A stretch of DNA of 64,000 nt, from the NCBI GenBank assembly GCA_016508695.1, contig VNKQ01000019.1, forward strand, positions 434,001 through 498,000, written 5' to 3'. Origin of the DNA: Hyphodiscus hymeniophilus (Eukaryota; Ascomycota; Leotiomycetes; Helotiales; Hyphodiscaceae). The notes under the pieces were generated by a model, which was not told the origin of the DNA, searched no databases, and saw only the letters and a program-made list of their open reading frames with translations. Within the stretch, counting starts at the first letter, position 1. Each line of letters begins with the position of its first letter. Below are positions 23,901 through 35,346 of the stretch, piece by piece. Both the position numbers and the translations under genes were made by a program.

Positions 23901-26064
23901 GTAACGGATCTTGCTGGCGTTCACTCTTCAGAAATCCAGTTATCGTGGAGGGTTATCCTATACTCGCGAGAGTCAATGGAGAGAAGGGCTTAGAAATTCC
24001 CCTGAACATGATGGCAGGCCTTGGGCAAGCATCTAGAGTGACCAATTTCGATGGAGGGCTTGTGATAAAGGGGCATTCGACCATTCTTTACCCTACCCAG
24101 CGTATTAAGAATTCTGTCCTTTGGCACTATATGTTTAACTATGACGGGAGTAGAATGTCCTATTTAGTCCCCAGTGTTCTGGGAGAAGGATGTGCTTCAG
24201 TCCACGAGGTCGACACTTCTTGCTTGGAGTACTCGCGAAACTTTCTTGGGTGGACCTCATCCGCCGAGATTTACACCGGTGAGTCCAAACACACACATAT
24301 ACCACGTTGCAATTCCAGGCTCGCGACTGCAGACAATGATGTGCCCAGCACCATTGCTGCTCAAATGATAGTATGAGCAGCACCTGCACACTAGATTGTT
24401 CATAGTTGCTAAATGATCGAAGCCTACATCTCGCATGATGATATTCCATCTTGGCCGATGCTAACATCCAAATAGGTACGAAGGATGTGAATTACGAGCA
24501 GATAGAGTGGGCTGGCTCTAGCTTCGCGTCAGCTGGTCTTTGCTTTTGAAAAATTCTCCATCGTTGCAGGAAATTACATAAACGGTGGTACATCTTTTAC
24601 CAAGGGCAATCAAGACGTCCCAGTCCATCTCTCTCACAGCCGAACGCCATACTTCGTAAAGGTCCACCATGCAGGTAATATCAATGTAGTCCTGTATGAT
24701 GTGCAAGACCGCCGAGGGTGGATGGTCGATGGTGCGTCCGCACTCCTTCATCTCACACGTACACAACTCACTTCGAGCCCATACTCGGACAGCGAGGTCT
24801 TGAAAATCGAGGAATTTGACCACGCCAACCCTAGAGATGGAAGCTCTGCGGCTAAGAAAACGTTGTTGAGTCCCAAGAACCGGGGTCTCTTGCTTTCTGA
24901 GGACTGGACATACCAAGACCTTGTCGAATCAACATACCACATCTTGGAACAGATCCAAGATAATCAGGTAAGGATAATGAGTACATCGGCTATCAATCTA
25001 CGCTTCACAGCTCGAGATAAACTTCTTGGATTTGGTTTTAGGGACATTGTGAAGGTCAAAATATCCTCTATCCACGAGTTGCCACGTTGAAAGCAAGTGG
25101 TCGGGGCTGGGTTGACCTTATCAGAAGTATTAATGCAATCACACTCATTGGAAAAGGCTTTGGAGAGATTATTAGGCCAGCACAGGACTCGAATAAGCTT
25201 TGCAGTTACTGGAGTCATGTACCAACTGGGAGAGATTATCTCGTTGCATGTATATCAACACTGAAGGAAATTGCTTACCAGCATGGAGATTGCGAATCTG
25301 ATCCTCTGGAGCTGGCAGACGGAATTTACTGGCACAAAACCAGACAAGATGATCGAAGCATGCGATTGCAAGCGTGGAAGCTGGAAAGTGCGTTGTAAAC
25401 GAGTTCAGGTACTCCTGCCCGCACTGTCTGTGGGCTCAAAGAGACATCCACATCCATTCGAATGCAGCAAGGGAGCCGTATCTTTGGGCGGAGCAGAAGA
25501 TTCCGATGGCTATATCCAAACGAATGAAATCCTGTCGAGGGAGGGGATTCCGATTCTGAGCCGGAAGAACGAGGTGAATTCCGCGACAGTGGATTGGGGG
25601 AAAGCAGCTCTTCTGTTTCTGAGCGAGATCACTTGACACATACAAACTCCTCACCATCCGAGCGCTCCTCAGAAACATCAGTGGTTCATGACATTACGAT
25701 GTCTGGGGGCTTATTTGACAGTGGCTACGTTGACAACTCAACTCGATTTGCTACGGATGCGGCAACTCTTCAAACGCACCAGAATCTACAGATCCCAACT
25801 CGAGGAGTCAAAAGAAGACTTGATAAAGTGAAGGACACGGCAACGCAAATATTTTCCAGGAAGAAGCAGCACACTGATGATAAGACATGTATGATTGCAT
25901 TAGGCCAACCGGGTGGAGCGACAGAATTAGAAGTGCTTCCGAGATGTGCAAGCACACCGAACCCTTCACCACAAACAAACGACGGAGACCTTACGCATTA
26001 TGCCGCTAAGGCATTGCAATGTCTGAGAGACGATAAATATAGATCCAATATCCAGCAACAGTAG
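20971..26064 (+). pseudogene. C2H2 zinc finger plus large uncharacterised fungal domain, frame-broken
   Basis: Coding blocks lie in order on + but in changing frames. GT..AG introns explain four gaps: 21583-21626, 22601-22851, 23595-23651 and 24279-24475; the last has CTAAC 8 bp before AG. Other frame changes fall inside sequence that reads as coding: about 21731 (after ...LREVMSQQ...GRKR), 24547 (TTTT, inside GLCFEK), 25050, 25339 (AAAA) and 25595 (GGGGG). The extreme N-terminus (frame from 20971, then frame from 21179) also mismatches. Blocks: two to three C2H2 fingers; acidic linkers; then a domain I recall as widespread but unnamed in fungi (FRNPVIVEGYPI, LEIPLNMMAGLG, RGWMVDGASALLHLTR, GRGWVDLIRSI), with a charged tail. 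Its function is unknown. Small unusual introns (41, 34 and 74 bp) could bridge three breaks but would delete family-like residues. Decay or assembly error is more likely. That it is one gene is inference. Confidence 0.6.
21179..21804 (+). other. Zinc-finger portion of the broken locus
   Basis: Taken alone, join(21179..21582, 21627..21804) gives an uninterrupted 193-aa protein, so an automatic model might stop here. It contains a first C2H2-like unit (FECTYPGC...LNSHANVH), a second (YCHVKGC...ELIRHGLVH) and a third that spans the intron (YVCPFCPD...LLRHVRIHH). The charged stretch after the last finger (KDDPQLREV, then GRKR) resembles a common fungal C2H2 tail from memory. Beyond that the frame falls into a short hydrophobic, Arg-rich run and stops, while the adjacent frame stays open for more than 300 codons. 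Confidence 0.55.
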
Positions 26065-26572
26065 TCCTTGGTTGACCGAAAGTCGTTTAACAAGTCTCAA
26101 TCAAAGACACAAAAGACGGGATTTGTGAGCTCCTATTTTGCCGACTCTCCTTTCTCTGTAACAAGACAGATAGGACTGCCTGCAGCTTGTATCGTGCATA
26201 AGTGTTGTCGTTGGAGTAATCGTATAATTTGAGAGAGTGTGGTAGCATCAGGTCAGACATATTACATTAGCAGTTCTTAATCATTGAATCCCCCGATTTG
26301 TTGGGAACGGTGTGTGGAGTGGAATTCAGAGAACGTCGAATCTCACCACTTCACCAAGCTTCAATCGTTCCAATAAGAAAGTTCAAAGTAGTAATTCGCT
26401 AAGACGCTACTCAATCATAACTCGTTAACACTATACAATCAGCAAGGACTCCATACTCTTTCTCGACCCATCCTTCTTACCCAATAACTACGAGAAAAAG
26501 AATACAGGAACTAGACAGATAACGCTTCCACAGGATGTACGTTTTGTTTTCTCTCCAAAAAAATATTAGCAA
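26065..26572. other. Intergenic, no gene seen
   Basis: 508 bp between two convergent loci. It presumably holds both 3' untranslated regions. Confidence 0.6.
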
Positions 26573-29500
26573 TCAAGCTACCTCACCAGCTTCTTCAAAC
26601 AGCACTACCGGAGCATGGACTTCGTGATGCTCCCCCCCATCTTCACTACCAGATTGAGTCCACTCAGTGCCCTCATCAATACTCTCGCTGGCTCCTGTAC
26701 CAGTGAGAATCGTGGTACCCCTACTTTCTCTCCTATTGATTTCTCCATCGCTCAGGTCGTGATCACCGTCGATTTCATCTTCCTCGCTCTCCTTCAAAGC
26801 CAAATTTTCCTTATTTAGGTCGCCATACTTTCTACTTAGTGAACCACCCCAACTCGATTTCCGCAAGGCACCAGAGCCACCAGATGTCTTAACACTATGG
26901 CTACGCTTGAAGTTTCCGGTCGGGACATTATGCGTAATTTGATTAAGGGAGAGAATGCGTCGAGAAGCACCGGCGGGGTTATTGATAGGGACGCTAACCA
27001 TGGCTCGATTACCGCTCATGGCCATGTTGACAGCACTTTGAGTACTAACCGAAGCTCTTGAAGTCGCATTGGAGACAACAGAGCCTGTCGTCGATGTGGC
27101 GTGGCTTGGGACACGTTTACGACTCATTGCATCCCGACCTTTATTTGCCTTCGAAATCAACAGGGCTCGAGAGTGGTCGATAACGCCTTCGAGGATGCGG
27201 CGCTCGAGGCCTTCTGCTCTGGCTTCCATGGCATGCAATTCTTCGCGGCGGATTCGTAAAGCAGTCTCCAGACTAGAGACGTCTGCGGAGAGTCGCATCT
27301 TCTGGTGGGCAAGTTCTTCCTGCTCGGCTTTGAGAATTGACACGGACTCCTTTAGAAGATCTTCCTCCTCGCGAAGACCAACCACTATCGTCTCTACACC
27401 CTCCTTCTGTGCAATGCGCTTCTCAAGAGCAATAGTTGCAGCTTCGACTGCCTTCTCTCTGTCCTCATGATCATCCGCGATACGCTTTGTTTGAGCAGAG
27501 ACAAACTCGGAAACTTCTGCTGCAGTCTGCATCACTTGCTCGTGAATCTTATCTAGCATATCCAGCTGAGCAAACGATTTCCCAGCTACATGCATGTGAT
27601 CGACAAGCTTGTCCAGCTTCTCATGAACTTGGGCGTCATCATACTTCTCAGGAACAGGAATGTCACGCAGCAGAGGTGTTTCCGGCACGGGTAGCGGCGG
27701 TGGAATCCCAGCAATCTTCTCTTGAATAGTGGTTGTTGATGTTTTCGAATGGTCATAATGCTGACCAACAATGAGAAGGACATCCTTGATCGACTCAAGA
27801 ATCTTTGGATGATATTCAGCAACATGGTTCTGTACGCCTTCGATGGCGCCGATCGTCTTAAAAACTTGCTCTCGAGTGAGTTGATGTTCCGCTTTGGCGT
27901 CTGCGTGAGTTTCTTCGACCCTGGTGAAAGTGTCATCAATTCTGTTGAAGACGGTCTTTGAGGCCTCGTCCGTTCTCTCGACAGATTCAGTAAGAGTTGT
28001 TGAGAGGCTGTCAACGAGTAGTTTCAAGTCTTCAGCGACTGCTTTAGTGCCCAGAAGAGCAGCTTCGGTTTCAGCACTCTTTTCCTCCCCCAGCTTTGTC
28101 TTGGCCTCTGCCGATAGTTGTGCGTCATCGTACTTCGCCATAAGCTCATCGAACTTTTCATCTATCTTGCCGTCGAACTTGTCCCAGGTCTGCAGGAACT
28201 TTTCATCAGACTCCAGTTTCATTCCAACGACGCCGGCGTTTGACTTCTCGAATTCGGTCTTCAAAAGTTCCGATAGCTGCTTAACATCATCTGTGATGCT
28301 CGCATTGTTACTGATCGAATCACCAACACCCTCTAATAGCTTTCCTAATGCCTCGACACCTGTGTTGCCTTCATCAAGCTTCTCCTTGATGGCATCTCTA
28401 AATTCCTCAAGGAAGCTCTTGACCTCGGTAACTCTTTCGCCAACTCCGACGGTCTCCGCTTGGCGTTCTTCAAACGCTTTAACATTGGCGTCTGCATGAA
28501 TTTCGATGCGGTCCTTGAACTCTTTGACCATTGCTCCAAGATTTTTCACATCATCTTTTGATGCCAAGCCAGCGAGATCAGACAACACCATTTGCTCAAT
28601 TGCAGTCTTCACATCGTGACACAGAGCTTCCACCGCCTCTACGTCGGTTTTGGTGACCTTCTCGAGGTCCTCAGACTCATTGACTGCTCTCTCTTTCATT
28701 TCCTCTAGACCAATGACCACCTCACGTACGAGAGACTCGATGATGTTGACGTCCTCTCGCTTCGATACGTCGTCCATATGAGTCGCGAGTTCGTTGATGC
28801 TGCTCTGAGTCTCAATCACGATAGCTTCGACGGAGTCCAGATGGTCTTTCTTGATAGCTTGTTCCGGGTCCATTTCATCAATCTTCGCTTTGGTGTTTCG
28901 TAGAAGGGTCTCAATGGCAACCACGTCTTCTTTAGTGGCTGCATCATCGTTGGGGGCGCGATCATGAGAAGACATTGCTGCGACTGCCTCCTGTACATTT
29001 CGGAGCAAGTCCTCAACATTGATTAGATCATCCTTTGACAGCGATCCTGAAACAGGTTGCGCAGGTGGAGGAGGCATCGATTCGAGTGCTTCGACTTTAA
29101 TGCGTAATTGAGTAATTAAGACTTCGAGATTCTCAATGTCGTTTCGTTTCAGACTCTCCGCAGTTATGACCGCCCCTTCAGTAATTGATGCTATGGCACG
29201 GTCGCCAATGCCGTTTTCGCGAAGACGATCTATGTCGGCTCGAACGCTTTCCAAGCCGGCCTTTAAGGTATCGAGGATCTCGTAATTGACGGTCATATCC
29301 ACAGGATCCACAGGCTTATTGCTGATCTTTTCGACCTCAGCGCGGAGACTATTCAATCCATCATGAAGAGCATCCAGAATCTCGCCAGTGCCGGAAAGAA
29401 CAGATTCGTTACTGCCCCGTGGTTGCTCAATGTCAGCGCGCAAGCTGTCCAGACCATCTCTGAGAGCATCCAAAATTTCATCATTGTTGACACCGGCAGG

Positions 29501-32235
29501 AACAATTGACATGGCCATTGTCTCCCGAAGATTTTCAAATTGGCTTTGTACTGACTCAAAAGAAGCCGTTGAGCCCTTGGAAACGAGATTCTCCACTTCC
29601 GCGCGGAGGGCATCGAAACTCTCTCGCATTATTTCGAGAATTTCATCCTTTCCAGTAATATCAGCAGCCCGATCGACGTAGGACTCGATGTCAGCGCGAA
29701 GCTTTTCGAATCCATCCTTTGTTGCGTCCAGAACCTGTTCTGTATCTCGTCCATGAGCTGCAACGTTCTGCTTTGCCTCATCCGAAACCGCCTGAAATTC
29801 GATCCGCATAGATTCCATGATCTCTTGCAGCTTTCCTAGAACTTGCTCTCCGAAGGCATCCATTGGTATAGGCGCATCTTGCAGGCCTGCCTTTACTGCG
29901 TCGAATAGGTCATCGCGACTGAGTCCTCCCGTAACATCCCTACTCATCGCTGTGGTGTTTGCCGCAAAATCGAAATTGCTTAGACCCTCCCTCACTGCAC
30001 CGACCATATCATCTCGGGTGATTTCGCTCTCTCGAGGTTCCGGTCGAGGAGCAGAAGGGAACTCAAACTCTTCCAAGCAATCACGAACTGCATCACAAAT
30101 CTCCTCGCGTGAGAGACTCGCTTCAGTCTCGATCTGCGGAGGCGAGAAATGTTTGAGGCCCTCAATGACAGCTTGGAAAACCTCCTCCCTTGAAGCACCA
30201 ATTGACCGAGTGCTATCTTGTGGAGCATATTCCTGGATGCCTTCCTTCAAGCAAGCAAGCAATTCTTCTCTTTCCAAACCAAAATGTTGAAGTTCGATAT
30301 CAGGCTTGTAATTTTCCCAGGCTTCTCTAACAGCTTCAATGATATCTTCTTTCTCCAGATCCGGGCTCTTTGATTTGGACTGCTCGTTGACTGCCGCACG
30401 AACTGCATTGTAAATTTCCTGATAATCCACCGTGTTCCGAGAGACTGTTGAGGACGAAGACTCTCGTCGATTTTCTCGAAGTATGCGTTCCATGTGCTGC
30501 TTCAATTCTTCTAGGCCGTCCCCTACAACCCGAGCCACATGCTCTTTCTGTATATCGACGTCCCTCGCAGTGTCCTTGCTGTTCGACTGATCCAACTTTC
30601 GACCAATCTCGCGACCCATACCAAGAACCTCTCCTCGAAGCTCTCGAACCAGCGCCTTGACCTCTGCGGTTAGTCCTCCACCCTGAGCAACACTGTCCTT
30701 AACGGTACGAATGATGTTAATGACATCCTCGCCGAGAACATCCCTAGCACGGGAACTTGGACTAGCAACGTTCTCCTTGTTTGCGCTTGACTTAAGAAGT
30801 GCCTCCACTCTTTGAGTCATCGGCCCAGATGCTGGCTTATCAAAATCCAGTTCGAGCCTGGGAGCTTCTTCAAGGCTAAAGTCTCGCAAACGTCCATTTC
30901 GGCCCCCACCATCGTTATGAGCTACAAGACCTTGGGTTCTTGTGTTGTCTCTAATGAAGTCCACCAGGTCCTCAAGCTTCTTTGCTGTTGACATCCCATC
31001 TCGTGCAAGGCGATCTGCGACCTCAGTTAGGCGAGAAACTAGTTGATCTTGACCTTCTTTTGTACCCATCTCTCGAAGTATCTTCTCTAGTAGGGCGATG
31101 CTCGCTGCACTGTCGTGAGTGTAGACCGAGGGGCTGCTAACCGAGTCTCTGTCTAGCGAGGCTGCAAAGCTGTTCGGGCTGGGAATCCTAGGAAGTTGAA
31201 AAGGTTTCACTGCTTTTGATCCTGGTAAGATGTGTGCTTTACTGTCCAAATAGAGTCCCCCACCCCCATATAAGTCGCTCGATGCTCGAGAGGCAGGTTC
31301 AGAGAGGTTGACAACAAGCTCCCGAAGGCTTTGCCGGATATCTTCATCTCTAGCATTTGTGGCTTCCTTCAAGCTGACCAGGTCTGTTGCGTTGTCCTTA
31401 CTCCGCCTACTGAGCTGTGCCATCTCCCTCTGCAAGCTCGTCGCAATACTGGTGAGACTAAGGATCTGATTGGAAATCGCATCGAACGTCTGTGGTGTGC
31501 GAACCAGCGCAGTAGAGCCATTCGTAGCGTTTGACAGCGGCATATCCATATCTCTGCTGGCCATATTTTGAAGAGCAAGCATTGTCGCAGATTGGGGTGG
31601 AGTGTTCTCTCCCAATATGCTCTGAGGTGGTCGCCGTAGTGAGGGTCGTACGTTTAAGCTATCTCGACGCTCATTCTCTCGACTCGGTGTCGGAGTCATC
31701 GATCGGTCTTGTTCCAGAGATCTATTCTCGATGTTGAAATCCTTTATCGTGAGAGGAGTGCCTGGTTTGTTGGATGTCTTCTCCGGCGATTTCGGGGCTC
31801 CGAAAGATGAACCTCCTTCAATGAAAAGGCTAAGATCTCTAACGTTCCCTGTATGCAGCGACTGCATCCGTTTATGTGCAGCGCCCTTTACCAGAGACCG
31901 TTCTGGAGAAGTGTCGATACGTTTCGCAACCGTGTTTGTCATGTATCCATTTTCTCGGGCTTTTTCGGTCAGAGCCGCGTGCGCGGATTGAATAGCGCTC
32001 GAGGTGTTTGGTCGGGAAGCAGCAACGCTCGGTGAGGATGGGTTCATAGGTAATGGAGGAGGTGCGCGCTCGGGGTCAGAGCTGTCCCACCTATAGGTCT
32101 GGTTAGTATATCTCTCAGACACTGCGCGTGAATGATGTACATAGGGATAATTGCTTTCCCGAAATCCGAAGAGCCAGTATGTTGATGTTTCAGATGCTTC
32201 TCCGCATCTCGGGAGGAGGCTCGTTCTCTGGACAT
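26573..32235 (-). CDS. Large repeat-built coiled-coil protein, function unknown
   Basis: CDS is complement(26573..32090, 32141..32235), 1870 aa. The long frame has no good start of its own: at 32122 there is only GTG, and just inside it lies TACTAAC followed by CTATAG, a branch site and acceptor. The upstream exon begins MSRERASSRDAEKHLK and joins through a 50-bp GTACAT..TATAG intron to ...IIPMWDSSDPERAPPP. The N-terminal 400 residues are Ser/Pro-rich and probably disordered. About 11 copies of a helical motif (consensus EILDALRDGLDSLRADIE) follow, then a second repeat of roughly 45 residues (K.DV..IE.L...I.EM). Next comes a long Lys/Glu/Asp-rich helical stretch, a coiled coil at about 1560-1680 and an acidic tail. 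No signal peptide, membrane segment or nucleotide-binding motif is seen. A scaffold or tether is my guess. I do not recognise a named family. Confidence 0.88.
29215..30425 (-). repeat. Protein-level tandem repeats, about 11 copies
   Basis: Within the coiled-coil gene the helical motif recurs as DIIEAVREAW, ELLACLKEGI, EVFQAVIEGL, EICDAVRDCL, DMVGAVREGL, DLFDAVKAGL, QVLDATKDGF, EILEIMRESF, EILDALRDGL, EILDALHDGL and EILDTLKAGL. Spacing is uneven, roughly 30-45 residues. The later copies extend into SLRADIE-like ends, so two subtypes exist. Confidence 0.8.
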
Positions 32236-33524
32236 AGTGAATGTAGACGCGGAATGTGGATTGGAATGTGGACGTGTGTACGTCGAAGAAGAGTCAAAGC
32301 ATGAGGCAATACAGAGAATCGAGAGAATCCCAGTCAAACGGTAACCGGGAGGTGATAGGAAGTAGAGACGTTTTTGTGGTAGGGGTTCTGGATATGATGG
32401 TGTTTTGCGAGATATCCGTAAACAAATCAAGCCGTTTCTTGTTTACATCTGACACCGAATTGGTCTAGCGTCGGGATGCACGCTAAGGATTTTGCGCCCA
32501 GGACGGACCATCCGGTTCAAATCGTTAGGAGACACTGCTCTGATCGATGATTTTACATTTGGGCCGTGTATTTCACTTATAAAGGGCAATCTTCGATATC
32601 GACATGCTCTACGTAACTCAAGTCTTGGTCTCTCCCAGAACGATGTGAAAGCTCATCATCACTTCCTTTACAACTATTCGTGCTGTACTTGTACCTTTCA
32701 CAACTGGACAGTTTCCCGACACTATCCATACTCTAAAGTATAGTGAGTGATAGGGATGTCAATATGGAGGGGATGTTACCATTCTAGAGGTCCATAGCAT
32801 TTCACAGTCTCTGAGTGATTGTATCTGTTGAAAGATCGCATAGTAGACGATATTCTTCCCATGGGGCACATGACCCATACTGAATACTAGACATTTCGGC
32901 TTCTCTTGACCGTGTGAAAAGAGTTAATCAACATAGTTACATAAATTGTACTTTTGGAGATTGTAGACTCGGCATAATTTTAGATCCTATGACTGATACC
33001 TCTCGAGCCTCCAGCTGCTTGTGGCTACATTGCATAGAGGGGTGATAATTCCAATAAAAGTCATATGCTCCTTGCCATGCCTATACTCTTAGAACATCCT
33101 GTGGTTCTCTCAGCGCGAAGAAGTTCGACTGACCTCTAACACTTCCAACCTAGGCGCGTTCTCGTTGTACAGCTACAGTACTCAAATCTTCCGGGCGGAT
33201 TGCCAGGTAGAATTCCAATACTGCAGGGCTCCAGTCACGGTAGGTACTTCAACGCTCCAGAAGAACTGCAAATCTTACTGGAGATTCCCAAAGGTCTCCA
33301 CAGAGTGCGCAAACGAGAGATTGTCAGTATTGACACGCGCTGAATGATAAAGGTAACGCCTTAAGATCCTCCCACTTTCCCGAAGGTGCAAAGACTGTGG
33401 ACGGTGAACAGGTGGGGACCTCAAGTAATGTGATATGTGTGGTGCTTCCGTTTGAGAGGTTTGAATCAATATCACAGTTGACGCTGATCGAAGTGGATGA
33501 GATACGGGCGATTGAAGACCCCCT
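32236..33524. other. Intergenic, no gene seen
   Basis: About 1.3 kb between two divergent genes. No open frame has coding character. It should hold the promoters of the coiled-coil gene and of eL27. CAGTCACG at 33232-33239 is a one-mismatch HomolD-like site. Confidence 0.55.
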
Positions 33525-33532
33525 CAGTCACA
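33525..33532 (+). promoter_or_regulatory. HomolD-like box (CAGTCACA)
   Basis: An exact CAGTCACA lies 215 bp upstream of the eL27 start codon. HomolD (CAGTCACA or its inverse) is the known core element of fission-yeast ribosomal protein promoters. Position and gene class fit; activity in this fungus is inference. Confidence 0.45.
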
Positions 33533-33746
33533 ACATATGGTCTGTGTGAAAACAAATGTTCAAAGAAAAGGACCCAGATAATCGATAAGAATTTCAAGCC
33601 TTCTATGTAAGGCAGCAAGGGTCGGCAGAATGGAGTTTAGCTTGTCTAAACCCTCGCTTAGCGCTCCGCACTGAATTTTGAAAAGAATTGCGATCAACTT
33701 CGACTCCAGCACAACACCACGACAATCGATACCAACGACAGTCGAC

Positions 33747-34381
33747 ATGAAGTGTGAGTGCAAACTAAGAGGTGTATACTGGTCAATTGCTCGAAAGTGC
33801 TGACTCTCTTCTTCGTAGTTCTCAAAGTCGGCCGTGTTGCCATCATCACCCGTGGCAGATATGCCGGCAAGAAGGTATATTTCTAACCTCTTCTCTATGA
33901 TGTCAAAACGAATATCACACCGAACGGATATGGCAGACTCGGCATATGCAGGGAATTGAGTGCTGATGAAGGAAACATAGGTCGTGATCATACAACCTCA
34001 AGATACCGGAAACAAATCCCACCCATACCCTCACGCACTGGTCGCTGGCATCGAACGTTACCCATCACAAATCACCCGCCGTATGTCGAAGACCCGTCAA
34101 GCCAAGCGAAGCAAGGTCAAGCCGTTCATCAAGGTCATCAACTACAACCACTTGATGCCCACACGTTACACGCTCGAGTTAGAGGGATTGAAGGGAGCCG
34201 TTACGGCAGACACCTTCAAGGAGGTTTCGCAGAGAGAGGAGGCTAAGAAGACAGTCAAGAAGACTTTCGAGGAGAGATACACGTCGGGAAAGAACAGATG
34301 GTTCTTCACTCCTCTTCGTACGTTGCATCAAGGAAACCGCATTTGATATAGGGCATGACTAACAGATTTCTAGGATTTTGA
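33747..34381 (+). CDS. rpl27: 60S ribosomal protein eL27
   Basis: Structural protein of the large cytosolic ribosomal subunit. CDS is join(33747..33753, 33819..33874, 33981..34317, 34374..34381), 135 aa, the usual eL27 size. Exon 1 is only 7 nt (ATG AAG T) and the last exon 8 nt (ending TTT TGA). Introns are 65, 106 and 56 bp, all GT..AG, and phases agree throughout. The product starts MKFLKVGRVAIITRGRYAGK and ends KNRWFFTPLRF, both hallmark eL27 sequences. An intron directly after the start codon is common in ribosomal protein genes. A HomolD-like box lies upstream. Identity is secure. Confidence 0.96.
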
Positions 34382-35346
34382 ACGATTCTCGGGTGTCTTC
34401 GGGTCGGGATGGGGTTTTATCATGGCATGGCATTAGTCGCATAACGAGCTAAGGAAATGCAAGATTTCACCAATTCGAGAATGTCCCAATATGATGGTCC
34501 TAACTTGCAATATGAATACTGGTGTATCGCAGTGTGGCCGGTCCTTGGGAGCTCCGGAAACGAGAGAGCAGAGAATCCAAACATTGCCAGCGAATTCCGA
34601 AAAAGTACGAATTCTACAATTGAATGCCAATTGTAGGCCACACTTGCGATAATGCTAGTATTAAAGGTTTTCCTCGGTGTTCCTTTAACTATCTTATTTT
34701 AAAATCACAGGGCGTCACTGATGAGGAAGGCTTTCCCACCCACTCCTATGTGCGAATTCACTGCTTGTCAATCCTGCATACTAACATCTAGTTCTACGTC
34801 GTCATAGTCTTGCCATTCTATGAAAGACTTCCATCGTCGCTTGCACTGCAGTTCTATTTTCATAGGTACCTTGTTCCCTTGAGGAGCGCTTCCCAGCAAC
34901 TCTCAACAGTAAGGTATTGAAAAGGCCTTTGGCCGCTGAAAAATAGGTCTTCACTATGTATCTTGTATGTTTACTTTGCACGGCGCCAACTTGCCATTCG
35001 GACTGGGCTGATGTTTGGTAAAGCTGACGTTTAGTATCGAATCCGCCCAATAGTGGTGGTGACTTCCCATACTAGTTCTCGACCAAACATTTGCGTACCA
35101 GCTTTCAAAATCTGCCTAGTTCAGATCAATATTATGATCGCGTACTTTGGGCTTCCCCAAAATACAATATTCCCACCTCTCTATGTTATCCACCCTCTTT
35201 CTCCCTTTTATCATTGGTATAGAACAATATTTCTACTCGATTTCTTCCGAGTATCAGCATTACTCTTGTGATTTCTCTTGAATACCTAGCCATTGGTTGG
35301 CCAGCCATCCAGACTGCAAAGTTAGATTCGACAAAACTTCGCTACC
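34382..35346. other. Intergenic, no gene seen
   Basis: 965 bp between two tandem genes. Only short frames without protein character. The last 60 bp before the next ATG is a likely leader with the start context TACCATGG. Confidence 0.6.

Noticed and set aside
24968..25041. 74-bp intron that would remove one of the frame breaks
   Set aside because: GTAAGG and TTTTAG fit and the frame works, but it would delete residues (through LLGFGFRDIV) that look like the conserved family. Kept only as an alternative.
32091..32122. GTG start of the coiled-coil protein
   Set aside because: The segment contains a branch site and ends in an acceptor AG, and an upstream ATG exon joins in phase.
32500..32540. 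tRNA-like B box (GGTTCAAATCG)
   Set aside because: No A box, no acceptor stem pairing and no cloverleaf could be found around it.
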